This document shows positions 1 through 8,125 of a DNA stretch of 32,868 nucleotides, one piece after another. The number at the start of each line of letters is the position of its first letter. Within the stretch, counting starts at the first letter, position 1. The notes beneath the pieces are model-generated. The model was not told the origin of the DNA. It worked only from the letters and a program-made list of their open reading frames with translations, and did not search any database. Made by a program: the position numbers and the translations under genes. The DNA is from Opitutus sp. GAS368 (GTDB lineage Bacteria > Verrucomicrobiota > Verrucomicrobiia > Opitutales > Opitutaceae), in assembly GCA_945903465.1 (NCBI GenBank), contig CAMDOF010000078.1, positions 1 to 32,868 on the forward strand. The letters run 5' to 3'.

Positions 1-80
1 CGCCCGGGCACGCCGCGCCCGCGCGCGCCGGAGCGCGCACCCCGGGCACGCGCAAATCGAGCCGCCAGCCGAGCCGAGGC

Positions 81-108
81 TTGACCTGCCGGGGTCGAGG
101 GCAAGAAT
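81..108 (+). promoter_or_regulatory. Possible sigma70-type promoter of the first oxidoreductase
   Basis: TTGACC at 81-86 matches five of six bases of a -35 box. AAGAAT at 103-108, 16 bases further on, is a weak -10 candidate. The element lies about 40 bases before the chosen ATG. The downstream paralogue has a similar GCTTGAC at 2031-2037 but no convincing -10. This rests on motif matching only. Confidence 0.25.
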
Positions 109-145
109 TCGCTCGGCGTTGCAACCCCTCAGCCCATTTCTCTCG

Positions 146-1525
146 ATGATCCCTTCTGCTGCTCCGGCGACTCGGCGTACTTTCCTCCAACAGGCCGTGC
201 TGGCCAGTGCCGCGATCGGTTTCCCCGCGGTGCTGCGGGCGGCGCGGCCGAATAGTCGTCTGCAACTGGCGGTGGTGGGCATGAGTGGTCGCGGTTATGC
301 GGATATGCATAGCCTCGCCTCTCACCCCAGCGTGCAGTACACGGGTTTTTGCGACATCGACGAGGCGCATTTTGCCAAGGCGGATGCGGATCACCCCGGG
401 GTGCCTCACTTCGCAGATTTTCGGGTCATGCTGGAAAAATTAGGCGACACCGTGGACGCCGTAGTGGTGGCGACGCCCGATCACATGCACGCGCTCGCGT
501 CAATTGAGGCGATGAAGCGCGGTAAACACGTTTACTGCCAGAAACCGCTCGCGCACACCGTCTGGGAGTGTCGTCAAATGCAACTTTGGGCGAAAAAGAA
601 AAATGTCGTCACGCAGATGGGGAACCAAATCCATTCAGCCGTGGAGTACCGGTTGGCCACGCGACTGATCAGGGAAGGGGTTATCGGAAAAGTGAAGGAG
701 GTGCATGCGTGGCTACCTTTCGCGGGTAATGAGCGGACGCGGTTGCTGGAGCCGCCGGCGCCGTCGCCGGTGCCTAAAGGGGTTAATTGGGATCTCTGGA
801 TTGGCGGCGCCGCGTTGCGCCCCTTTTCGCCGGCGTATCATCCTTTCGCGTGGCGCGATTGGCAGGATTTTGGCGGTGGCGCCCTCGGTGATTTCGGAGC
901 GCATATTTTTGACCCGGTATTTACGGCGTTGGGTTTGCGGGCGCCGCTTTCCGTGACGGCGGATAATAGCGGCATCAACCGGCATATTTGGCCCACCTTT
1001 GAGACCGTGCGCTATATTTTTCCGGGCAATGAGCTCACGGTGGGCAAGACGCTTGCGCTCACGTGGACGGACGGCGGCCTGCGCCCCGATCGTAAATTTG
1101 CGAAGTTACCGCCGGAGCTAGACCTGCCCAAGAGCGGCTCACTTTTTGTGGGCGAAAAAGGCAACATGGTCCTGCCGCATGTCGGCGGTCCACGCCTTTA
1201 CCCTCAAGAAAATTTCGCCGGCTTCACTTATCCCAAAGATATCAAGGGGCTCAATCACTGGCATAGTTGGATCGATGCGATTCTCGCGGGCGGGCGCACC
1301 ACGGATGGCTTTGATTATGCCGGACCTCTCAGCGAGGCCGTGCAACTTGGCAATGTGGCGACCCGCGTGGCTCGTCCCCCTTTGCCGAAGCGAGGCTCCA
1401 ATGTGGTAAAAGAATCGCCGGCGCTCCAATGGGACGCGGCCAATTGTCGCATCACGAATCACCCGGAGGCTCAGGCGCTGCTGACGAAATCATATCGCCC
1501 CGGTTGGGAAGTGCCCGCGGCTTAG
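146..1525 (+). CDS. Tat-exported Gfo/Idh/MocA family oxidoreductase (copy 1)
   Basis: A 459-residue NAD(P)-dependent oxidoreductase of the Gfo/Idh/MocA family, probably acting on a sugar or sugar derivative in the periplasm. The N-terminus has a twin-arginine motif (TRRTFLQ, residues 9-15), a hydrophobic stretch and a likely cleavage region near residue 33. The Rossmann part follows (VVGMSGRGY, about residue 43). The family's EKP motif appears as CQKPLA, the form common in exported members from Verrucomicrobiota and Planctomycetota. The C-terminal half has the long conserved stretches typical of these proteins (WRDWQDFGGG, GEKGNMVLPHVGG, TYPKDIKGLNHW). The ATG at 146 was chosen over an in-frame TTG at 119 because it aligns with the start of the paralogue at 2068 and puts the Tat motif at the right distance. 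No Shine-Dalgarno is visible. The family is secure; the substrate is unknown. Confidence 0.93.
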   Translation: MIPSAAPATRRTFLQQAVLASAAIGFPAVLRAARPNSRLQLAVVGMSGRGYADMHSLASHPSVQYTGFCDIDEAHFAKADADHPGVPHFADFRVMLEKLGDTVDAVVVATPDHMHALASIEAMKRGKHVYCQKPLAHTVWECRQMQLWAKKKNVVTQMGNQIHSAVEYRLATRLIREGVIGKVKEVHAWLPFAGNERTRLLEPPAPSPVPKGVNWDLWIGGAALRPFSPAYHPFAWRDWQDFGGGALGDFGAHIFDPVFTALGLRAPLSVTADNSGINRHIWPTFETVRYIFPGNELTVGKTLALTWTDGGLRPDRKFAKLPPELDLPKSGSLFVGEKGNMVLPHVGGPRLYPQENFAGFTYPKDIKGLNHWHSWIDAILAGGRTTDGFDYAGPLSEAVQLGNVATRVARPPLPKRGSNVVKESPALQWDAANCRITNHPEAQALLTKSYRPGWEVPAA

Positions 1526-1543
1526 GGGCGGTTGTCCGCCCCT
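1524..1543. repeat. Perfect inverted repeat at the end of the first oxidoreductase gene
   Basis: AGGGGCGG, a TTGT loop and CCGCCCCT form an 8-bp perfect stem that begins inside the TAG stop codon. No T-run follows, so it is not a classical intrinsic terminator. It could still pause polymerase or protect the transcript 3' end. Confidence 0.4.
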
Positions 1544-2067
1544 CTCGATCATCGCGACGCGGGAGGCGCGATCTTGGTTCGTCGGCGCGGACCGGCGGGT
1601 CGGAGTTTAACGGCGGCAAGTCGCTCGTCTGATTCGAGGAGAACGCGATTTTGGGCGGGTTGGGGGCGCGGCCTCACCCCAACGTGCCTTGACGCCGAGA
1701 ATTTCCCGGAGCCGCCATCGCCGTTCCGTGCCGATCTGTCCACGTGCTGGTTCTCGCGGCACCCCGGCCAAATCTGTCGGCAGCTTCGGGGTGAGGCGGT
1801 CGCCGCCGGTTGGTGCGCCCGTGTTCAGCCGGGCGGGCAAGTGATCGCGCGAGGTCGCGGCATTTTGGGCGGGCCTTGGCTGGCTCAGCCGTGACCCTTA
1901 ATCATCGCGCACCCACGCGCGCACCGCCGGGCAGCGGTGCTTAACCGACCCGCAAGCTGACTCCGCGAGCCGTCCGCGCTCGCCGCTCGCCAGCCACCAC
2001 GGAGTCATTTTTTGTTTAGTCAGGCGCACGGCTTGACGTCGCCGCTGCGCCGGCAACGGTTAGCCCC
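1526..2067. other. Intergenic region, no gene recognised
   Basis: This 542-base GC-rich stretch separates the two tandem oxidoreductases. Apart from the hairpin at its left edge and a GCTTGAC element at 2031-2037, I see nothing. The open frames in it show no recognisable protein motif. Confidence 0.5.
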
Positions 2068-3468
2068 ATGTTCCCCTCAAAGCCTGCGAGTGCCCCTCGG
2101 TCGTCCCGTCGTACCTTCATCAAGCAAACCGCGTTGGCGGGTGCACTTATTCATTTTCCCGCCGTCCTCCGCGCGGCGCGGCCCAACAGCCGAGTGAATG
2201 TCGCGGTCGTGGGCGTGAACGGTCAAGGTTACAGCGACCTGCACAATGTATCGTCGCACGCGCAAGCGACGTTCGTGGGATTTTGCGATGTCGATAAAAA
2301 CCGCTTCGAGCGGGCAGATGCGTTAGTGGCCGGCATCCCCCATTTTCAGGATTTCCGCGTGATGCTGGATAAGCTCGGCGATAAGGTGGACGCGGTCATG
2401 GTGGCGATTCCTGATCATATGCATGCCTCGGTTGCGATCGAAGCGATGAAGCGCGGGAAACATATTTACTGTCAGAAGCCACTGGCGCAGACGGTGTGGG
2501 AATCGCGGCAGATGCGTCTCTGGTCGGAGAAGCAAGGCGTGGTCACGCAGATGGGAAATCATATCCACTCCGCGGTCGAGTATCGTCTTGGCACGCGCCT
2601 GATCCGTGAAGGCGCGATCGGCAAAGTTAAGGAAGTCTATTCCTGGGTGGCGGTGACGGGTAACGAGCGGACGCGACTGCTGGAGCCCCCGGCGCCGGGG
2701 CCGGTCCCGGTCGGGCTGGACTGGGATTTATGGATTGGCGGCGCCCCCATGCGGCCTTACGCGCCGGTGGTCTATCACCCGTTTGCATGGCGCGACTGGC
2801 AGGATTTCGGCGGTGGTGCGATTGGCGATTTTGGCTGCCACATCCTCGACCCGGTCTTCACCGCCTTGGGTATCCGCGCGCCTCTGACCGTCGGGGCGGA
2901 TAATACCGGAATCAACCGCCACATTTGGCCGACCTCGGAAAGCGTTAAGTATGTTTTTCCCGGCAATGAGCTAACGGCGGGGCCGACCATTAAAGTAACG
3001 TGGACGGATGGCGGCTTACGACCGGATCGGGCGCTGGCGCGGATGCCGGCCAATATGGATTTACCTCGGAGCGGTTCGTTGTTCATCGGTGAAAAAGGCA
3101 ACATGGTGCTTCCTCACGTGGGTGGGCCGCGACTGTATCCGATCGAAAACTTTACAGGCTTCACTTACCCGAAGGATATCAAGGGCCTGAATCATTATCA
3201 TCGCTGGCTGGACGCGATTATCAATGGCACGAAGACGAGTGACGGTTTCGATTATGCGGGCTGGTTGAGCGAGGCGGCGCAGTTGGGGAATGTCGCTACC
3301 CGGCTGCCGCTCCGGCCGATCAAACCAACGGGTCGCCTGATGGTGGATCCTCCGGAGATTGCGGTGCTCGAGTGGGACGCCGCGGCGCTCCGGTTCAAGA
3401 ACAGTCCAGAGGCGAACGCCCTGCTCACGCGGGCGTACCGGCCCGGCTGGGCGGTGCCGCCGGCGTAA
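2068..3468 (+). CDS. Tat-exported Gfo/Idh/MocA family oxidoreductase (copy 2)
   Basis: A 466-residue paralogue of the gene at 146-1525. The two proteins are collinear end to end and roughly three quarters identical by eye over the catalytic part. The N-terminus has a Tat motif (SRRTFIKQ, about residues 13-20), then a hydrophobic segment and ARPNSR at the mature start, as in copy 1. The Rossmann motif is VVGVNGQGY and the EKP-equivalent is CQKPLA. Both proteins end in YRPGW.VP.A. It probably oxidises or reduces a sugar or cyclitol with a bound nicotinamide cofactor in the periplasm. The TonB-dependent receptor 31 bases downstream on the same strand may be co-transcribed and may supply the substrate (inference). 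The ATG at 2068 has no visible Shine-Dalgarno. Confidence 0.94.
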   Translation: MFPSKPASAPRSSRRTFIKQTALAGALIHFPAVLRAARPNSRVNVAVVGVNGQGYSDLHNVSSHAQATFVGFCDVDKNRFERADALVAGIPHFQDFRVMLDKLGDKVDAVMVAIPDHMHASVAIEAMKRGKHIYCQKPLAQTVWESRQMRLWSEKQGVVTQMGNHIHSAVEYRLGTRLIREGAIGKVKEVYSWVAVTGNERTRLLEPPAPGPVPVGLDWDLWIGGAPMRPYAPVVYHPFAWRDWQDFGGGAIGDFGCHILDPVFTALGIRAPLTVGADNTGINRHIWPTSESVKYVFPGNELTAGPTIKVTWTDGGLRPDRALARMPANMDLPRSGSLFIGEKGNMVLPHVGGPRLYPIENFTGFTYPKDIKGLNHYHRWLDAIINGTKTSDGFDYAGWLSEAAQLGNVATRLPLRPIKPTGRLMVDPPEIAVLEWDAAALRFKNSPEANALLTRAYRPGWAVPPA

Positions 3469-3499
3469 TTTTTTGTATCCAAAGCGCAATTATATTTAA

Positions 3500-5548
3500 A
3501 TGATCCGATTTTTTTTATGGGGTTGCGCTCTTGGGCTTGTCTTCGGCGGCTCCGTCCGCGGCCAGGGGGTGTTGGCCGGACCGCTCAAGTTGGCGGAAGT
3601 GGTGGTGAGTCCGAGTCGCTTTGGCGTGGCCGATATGCCGATGACGGCGGCGGCGTCTTTGACGGCTGCGCAGTTGGAAGTGCTTCCGCAAGTCGGTGAT
3701 GATCTTTTTCGCTCGATCGCGCGGCTGCCTGGTCTCGCCGCTGATGATGTCTCCGCGCAGTTTTGGGTTCGCGGCGCCCCGCCCTCCGAGCTCTTGGTGC
3801 GACTTGATGGCGTGGATTTAATCGAGCCGTTTCATTTGAAGGATGTCGACGGGGCCCTTTCGATTGTTGATCCGGCGACGATTCGCCGGCTCGATTTGTC
3901 GACGGGTGGATTTACGGCTGAGTACGGCGATCGCCTAGGTGGGGTGTTGACGATGGAGACCAAGTCCGCGTCGGCGCCGATTTCGGCGGTAAGTCTCAGC
4001 CTGACTGGGCTCGGAGCGGTCTCGCAGGGAGTGTTTGCGGGCAATCGGGGGCGGTGGCTGGCATCGGCGCGGCGTGGGTACCCGGATGTGGCGCTCAAGT
4101 TGGCCGACCGGGATGATCAGATTACGTCGCGCTATTACGACGTGACGGCGAAGGTCGAGTATGCGGTGACTGCGTCCCAAACGGTTTCGCTGCACGCGCT
4201 GCACGCGGGTGATACGTTTCGGTATGATCGGGTAAATTCGCCCTCGCTCGTCAGCGGCTATGACAGCGATTACGTTTGGGGGCGGTGGCAAGGTCGAGTG
4301 GGTGAGCATTTAAAAGGTGAAGCCGTGGTGGCGTGGACGCGGCTGACGTGGAATCGCCAGGGCACGGGGCGGTTGGATGGTTTCCCTTTCACGTTACGGG
4401 ATGGGCGGCAGCTGGAGCAGGGGTCGGCGCGGCAAGATTGGCAATGGGAGTGGAGCGACCTCTTGGTCTTTCGTGGAGGCATGGGGGCGCAGCGCGGCGA
4501 GAGTAGCTACGATTACGCGCTAACGCATCAACGGACGGCGGTGATCGCGGGCACTCAGGCGGTGGTGACAGACCGCGTGAATGCGGCCCTGGCTCCGAGT
4601 GGAGACGCGCTCCATGCGTATGCCTCTGCTAAGTTTCGTTTGCTGCCTTCATTGGTGCTGGAGCCCGGGGTGCGGTTTGAGCGGACGACGCCAACCGGGG
4701 CCCGTCGGGGAGACCCGCGGGTGCACGCCGCGCTGAGCCTGGGTCGGGCCACGTTGCGGGCGGCGTGGGGGCAGTACTCACAAGCGCAGGGTCTGCACGA
4801 GTTGAACATAGCGGATGGGGAGCGCAGCTTTCGGGATCCGGAACGCGCTGAGCATCGGGTGTTGGGTGTGGAATATCCGGTGTCGACAGGGGTGGCCTTG
4901 CGGATCGAAGCGTATGAGCGACTGAGCACGCGATTGCGCCCGCGGTGGGAGAATTTGGATAATGGATACGATCTCTTCCCGGAAGCGCAGCCGGATCGAG
5001 CCATGCTCACCCCGCAGGCCGGGCGGGCGCGTGGGCTGGAGATGCTCATGTCGAGCCGGGGAGCCGTGACGTTCCCGTGGCACCTGAGCTATGTACTTTC
5101 GCAAGCGGAAGAGCGGTTGGGGGGGCGTTGGATTCCGCGGGCGCGCGATCAGCGGCACGCGTTTTATGCCGACGCGACCTACGTGTTTAACCCGCGCTGG
5201 CAAGTGAGCTCCGCGTGGCATTTTCACTCGGGGTGGCCGGCGACGGATGTGGTGTTCACCCTCGCGCCGCTCGCGAATGGACGGCGACTGCTCGTTTCTG
5301 CCAACGGGCCGGCTTATGGACTCCGCCTCCCGGCCTATCATCGACTCGATTTCAGGGTGACGCGGCGTTTCAAGCTGCCGCGGGGCGAACTTCGCGCCTA
5401 TCTTGATGTCTTCAACGCGTACGATCGCACGAACGCACTCGGTTACGAGCACAGGGTGACTGTCGTGGGTACGCAGGTCACCGACGAGAAGAAAGTTCGC
5501 GAGCAATTGCCGCTGCTGCCAAGTGCGGGGCTCACTTGGGAATTTTGA
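3500..5548 (+). CDS. TonB-dependent outer-membrane receptor
   Basis: A 682-residue TonB-dependent receptor for active uptake of a ligand across the outer membrane. It has a Sec signal peptide (residues 1 to about 21, ending near RGQG), a TonB-box-like stretch (LAEVVVSPSR, about 31-40), a plug domain (about 60-155, with FWVRGAPPSELLVRLDGV) and a beta-barrel ending in phenylalanine (LTWEF), the usual C-terminal signal for outer-membrane barrel proteins. It lacks the N-terminal carboxypeptidase-regulatory-like domain of the other two receptors in this window and is smaller, so it belongs to a different subfamily. It lies 31 bases after the second oxidoreductase. The spacer is AT-rich (ATTATATTTAA just before the ATG) and has no Shine-Dalgarno. 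The ligand cannot be named; a sugar or metal chelate is possible. Confidence 0.92.
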   Translation: MIRFFLWGCALGLVFGGSVRGQGVLAGPLKLAEVVVSPSRFGVADMPMTAAASLTAAQLEVLPQVGDDLFRSIARLPGLAADDVSAQFWVRGAPPSELLVRLDGVDLIEPFHLKDVDGALSIVDPATIRRLDLSTGGFTAEYGDRLGGVLTMETKSASAPISAVSLSLTGLGAVSQGVFAGNRGRWLASARRGYPDVALKLADRDDQITSRYYDVTAKVEYAVTASQTVSLHALHAGDTFRYDRVNSPSLVSGYDSDYVWGRWQGRVGEHLKGEAVVAWTRLTWNRQGTGRLDGFPFTLRDGRQLEQGSARQDWQWEWSDLLVFRGGMGAQRGESSYDYALTHQRTAVIAGTQAVVTDRVNAALAPSGDALHAYASAKFRLLPSLVLEPGVRFERTTPTGARRGDPRVHAALSLGRATLRAAWGQYSQAQGLHELNIADGERSFRDPERAEHRVLGVEYPVSTGVALRIEAYERLSTRLRPRWENLDNGYDLFPEAQPDRAMLTPQAGRARGLEMLMSSRGAVTFPWHLSYVLSQAEERLGGRWIPRARDQRHAFYADATYVFNPRWQVSSAWHFHSGWPATDVVFTLAPLANGRRLLVSANGPAYGLRLPAYHRLDFRVTRRFKLPRGELRAYLDVFNAYDRTNALGYEHRVTVVGTQVTDEKKVREQLPLLPSAGLTWEF

Positions 5549-5554
5549 AAGAGG

Positions 5555-6997
5555 CTACGCCAGGATACCGCGGACGATGTTCGCCTTTTCCACTCCGGTA
5601 AGACGGAAGTCGAGACCTTGGAAGCGATGGGTCAGCCGTTCGTGGTCGATCCCGAGGAGGTGCATGATCGTCGCGTGCAGATCGCGCACGTGGACGGGTT
5701 GCGTGGCCACGTTGTAGCTGAAGTCGTCCGTGGCCCCGTAAGTGAGGCCGGGTTTCACGCCGCCGCCCGCGAGCCACATCGTGAAACAACGGGGATGATG
5801 ATCACGGCCGGCTTCAGGACTATCCCACTGGCCTTGCCCTGCGACCCCGCGGCCAAATTCACCGCCCCAGACGACGAGCGTATCGTCGAGCAGCCCGCGC
5901 CGTTTGAGGTCGGTGACGAGGGCCGCGCTGGGTTGATCGGTGTCGCGGCAACGGGCCGTGCACCATGAAGTGAGGCGGCTGTGGTGATCCCAATCGGGAT
6001 GGAAGAGTTGGATGAAACGCACGCCTCTTTCGACGAGGCGGCGGGCGAGGATGCAATTGGCCGCGTAACTGCCGGGTCGGCGTGAGTCGGGGCCGTACAG
6101 ATTAAACGTCTCGGCCGATTCGTCGCGGAGATCGTTCAGGTCCGGCACACTGGCCTGCATGCGGTAGGCCATTTCGTATTGGCGGATCCGGGTCGCGATT
6201 TCCGGGTCCCCGGTCTCGTCGAGTCGCATCTGATTGATCTCCCCGAGACCGTCGAGCATGCCTCGGCGGATTTCCCGCGGCAGTCCGTCAGGGTCGCGCA
6301 AATACAGTACCGGGTCGCGGGCATTGCGGAGTTTTACGCCTTGAAACCGCGACGGTAAAAAACCGCTCCCCCAATAGTGATCGTAGAGGGGTTGGTCACT
6401 CGGACGCTGCATTTTTGAAATGAGCACAAGGTAATCCGGTAAATTGCGGTTGGTGCTACCCAGACCATAGCTGACCCAGGAGCCGAGGCTCGGACGTCCG
6501 GCGATCTGGTGGCCCGTGAGGAATTTCGTCATCGCCGGAGCGTGGTTAATCTCGTCCGTGTGCATCGACTTGATAAAGCACACATCGTCCGCGATGCTGG
6601 AGAGATGCGGCAGCCACTCGCTGATGGTCGCACCGCTTTGCCCGTGGCGCGCAAACTTAGTCGCCGCGGGTTTAATGAGTTGCTTCTGCTTTGAAGTCAT
6701 CGTCGTGAGGCGCTGGCCTTGCCGCACGGAGTCAGGTAATTCGACGCCCGCCCATTTCATCAAACCAGGTTTTTCGTCGAACAACTCAATTTGCGAGGGG
6801 CCACCTGATTGCGTGAGAAAGATCACGCGCTTCGCCTTGGGCGCGAAGTGCGGAAGGCCGGGCAGCCCGTTCGCGTCGCTGGTCGTGGGCCCAGCCGCGC
6901 GGGCGCGTCCGAGTAAAGAGGAGAGGGCCATCGCGCCGATGGAGACTCCCGTGCATTGTCCGAGAAAATAGCGGCGAGTCAGCTGAAGAGAACTCAT
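5555..6997 (-). CDS. DUF1501 family protein, Tat-exported
   Basis: A 480-residue DUF1501 protein, a family with an alkaline-phosphatase-like fold that is abundant in Planctomycetota and Verrucomicrobiota and has no settled biochemical role. The N-terminus carries a Tat motif (TRRYFLGQ, residues 7-14) and a hydrophobic stretch ending near ARA. Family features include the early IFLTQSGGPSQIELFD, a central HPDWDHHS, and the C-terminal VVWGGEFGR with GRDHHPRCFTMWLAGGG. Family members are usually encoded beside PSD1/PSCyt cytochromes. Here it is the last gene of a block that starts with one, 33 bases after the propeller gene. It converges on the TonB receptor with a 6-bp gap and no visible terminator. 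Export by Tat implies that it folds in the cytoplasm. The enzymatic activity is unknown. Confidence 0.92.
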   Translation of the reverse strand: MSSLQLTRRYFLGQCTGVSIGAMALSSLLGRARAAGPTTSDANGLPGLPHFAPKAKRVIFLTQSGGPSQIELFDEKPGLMKWAGVELPDSVRQGQRLTTMTSKQKQLIKPAATKFARHGQSGATISEWLPHLSSIADDVCFIKSMHTDEINHAPAMTKFLTGHQIAGRPSLGSWVSYGLGSTNRNLPDYLVLISKMQRPSDQPLYDHYWGSGFLPSRFQGVKLRNARDPVLYLRDPDGLPREIRRGMLDGLGEINQMRLDETGDPEIATRIRQYEMAYRMQASVPDLNDLRDESAETFNLYGPDSRRPGSYAANCILARRLVERGVRFIQLFHPDWDHHSRLTSWCTARCRDTDQPSAALVTDLKRRGLLDDTLVVWGGEFGRGVAGQGQWDSPEAGRDHHPRCFTMWLAGGGVKPGLTYGATDDFSYNVATQPVHVRDLHATIMHLLGIDHERLTHRFQGLDFRLTGVEKANIVRGILA

Positions 6998-7030
6998 GGG
7001 AAATGGGGGCGTGGGCGGGGCGGGCGGAGA

Positions 7031-8125
7031 TCAGGCCTCGCGGTGTAACTTGTAGGGATAAACGTTCCCGCTGTTCCATTGGCAGACGTAGAGATCGCCG
7101 CGTTGGTCCACGCACACATCGTGGCAATTGCTGAAGACCGGTTGGGCCTGCAACATGACTTGGAGGCGGCCCTCTTGGTAGGTGGGAGCGTGGCCACCGG
7201 GATTTGAGATCACTCGATCGTTTTCATCGAGGATCGTGATGAACCCGCGCTGCTGCCACATGCGGTAGTCGTCGGGCTTGGCGCCAAAACAGACGCCTGA
7301 ATAAAGCTCGCGGCCGGCGATGACGGGCCGGCTCACGTAAGCGCCGGGCAGGTACACGCCGCGGACGTGCACGCCGTCGAGCGTGAACCAGTTGAATTCA
7401 TTTCGTATCCGCTCGGTGCATACGAGCAGCGGCTGGGCGCCCCGCGTGTCCAGCGCGATGCCATGCGCCTGCATGAACTTGCTCGGATTACTGGGCTGCG
7501 TACTCTTACCTCCAAATTTTCCGAGAAACTTTCCGGTCCGATCAAAACGCAAAATAAACTGAGAGCCGTAGCCATCGGCCACGTAGATATCCCCGTTGGG
7601 GCCGACCGCCGTTTCCGTGGGGCTGTAGCTTTCCTTTTCTGTGTACGCGCCGCATTTGGCCGCGTGGGGCAACTCCAAGGTGATCGCACCCGCCAGGGTG
7701 GTCTTGACGACCCGACCGGTGCTCGTGTCCGTCACGTAGAGGAACTCCCGCCCGTCGGGTTCCTGATGCTGCGAGAGCCCGTGCGCGCCATTGAATCCCA
7801 GTGTCCAGGTATCGAGCAAGGTCCCCTTGGGGTCGTAGATCAGGATGTTATTTTGTTTATGGTTCGTGAGCAGAAAGAGGCGCCCGTCGCGGGCTTGCAC
7901 CATTTCGTGGCAGTCTTTGACCGGAAAGCGCGCGGGGTCGGCCTGGCTCCAACGCAAGTCGGCGCGATAGCGGAAGGTGCCGTGCCCGAGCAGAGCGCCA
8001 TGGAGGGCCGGTGCCGTCTTGCTTTGAGCGCGAATGAAGGGCGCACCCGCGGCGGCTCCGATCAGCGCGAGGGTGGTCTTTTTAAGAAAGGAGCGACGAC
8101 CGGGGTGGGAGCAGGAGTTACTCAT
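7031..8125 (-). CDS. Secreted NHL-type beta-propeller protein
   Basis: A 364-residue exported protein with a Tat-like signal (GRRSFLKK at residues 9-16, hydrophobic to about residue 34) and a repeated beta-propeller body. Blade motifs of NHL type recur: GRLFLLTNHKQNNILIYD, GREFLYVTDTSTGRVVK, GDIYVADGYGSQFILRFD, and a last blade with HDVCVDQRGDLYVCQWNSG. The ATG at 8125 was chosen because ATGAGTAA there overlaps the stop of the upstream cytochrome gene by 8 bases, a strong sign of translational coupling, and because it places the Tat motif correctly. An alternative start 15 bases upstream is possible. It may bind or act on sugars or act as a docking partner for the neighbouring PSD1 and DUF1501 proteins. 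NHL propellers include lyases and binding proteins, so the function stays open. Confidence 0.85.
   Translation of the reverse strand: MSNSCSHPGRRSFLKKTTLALIGAAAGAPFIRAQSKTAPALHGALLGHGTFRYRADLRWSQADPARFPVKDCHEMVQARDGRLFLLTNHKQNNILIYDPKGTLLDTWTLGFNGAHGLSQHQEPDGREFLYVTDTSTGRVVKTTLAGAITLELPHAAKCGAYTEKESYSPTETAVGPNGDIYVADGYGSQFILRFDRTGKFLGKFGGKSTQPSNPSKFMQAHGIALDTRGAQPLLVCTERIRNEFNWFTLDGVHVRGVYLPGAYVSRPVIAGRELYSGVCFGAKPDDYRMWQQRGFITILDENDRVISNPGGHAPTYQEGRLQVMLQAQPVFSNCHDVCVDQRGDLYVCQWNSGNVYPYKLHREA

Noticed and set aside
1532..1894. 120-codon open frame between the two oxidoreductases
   Set aside because: It has no convincing start context and no domain, and its composition is like non-coding GC-rich DNA.
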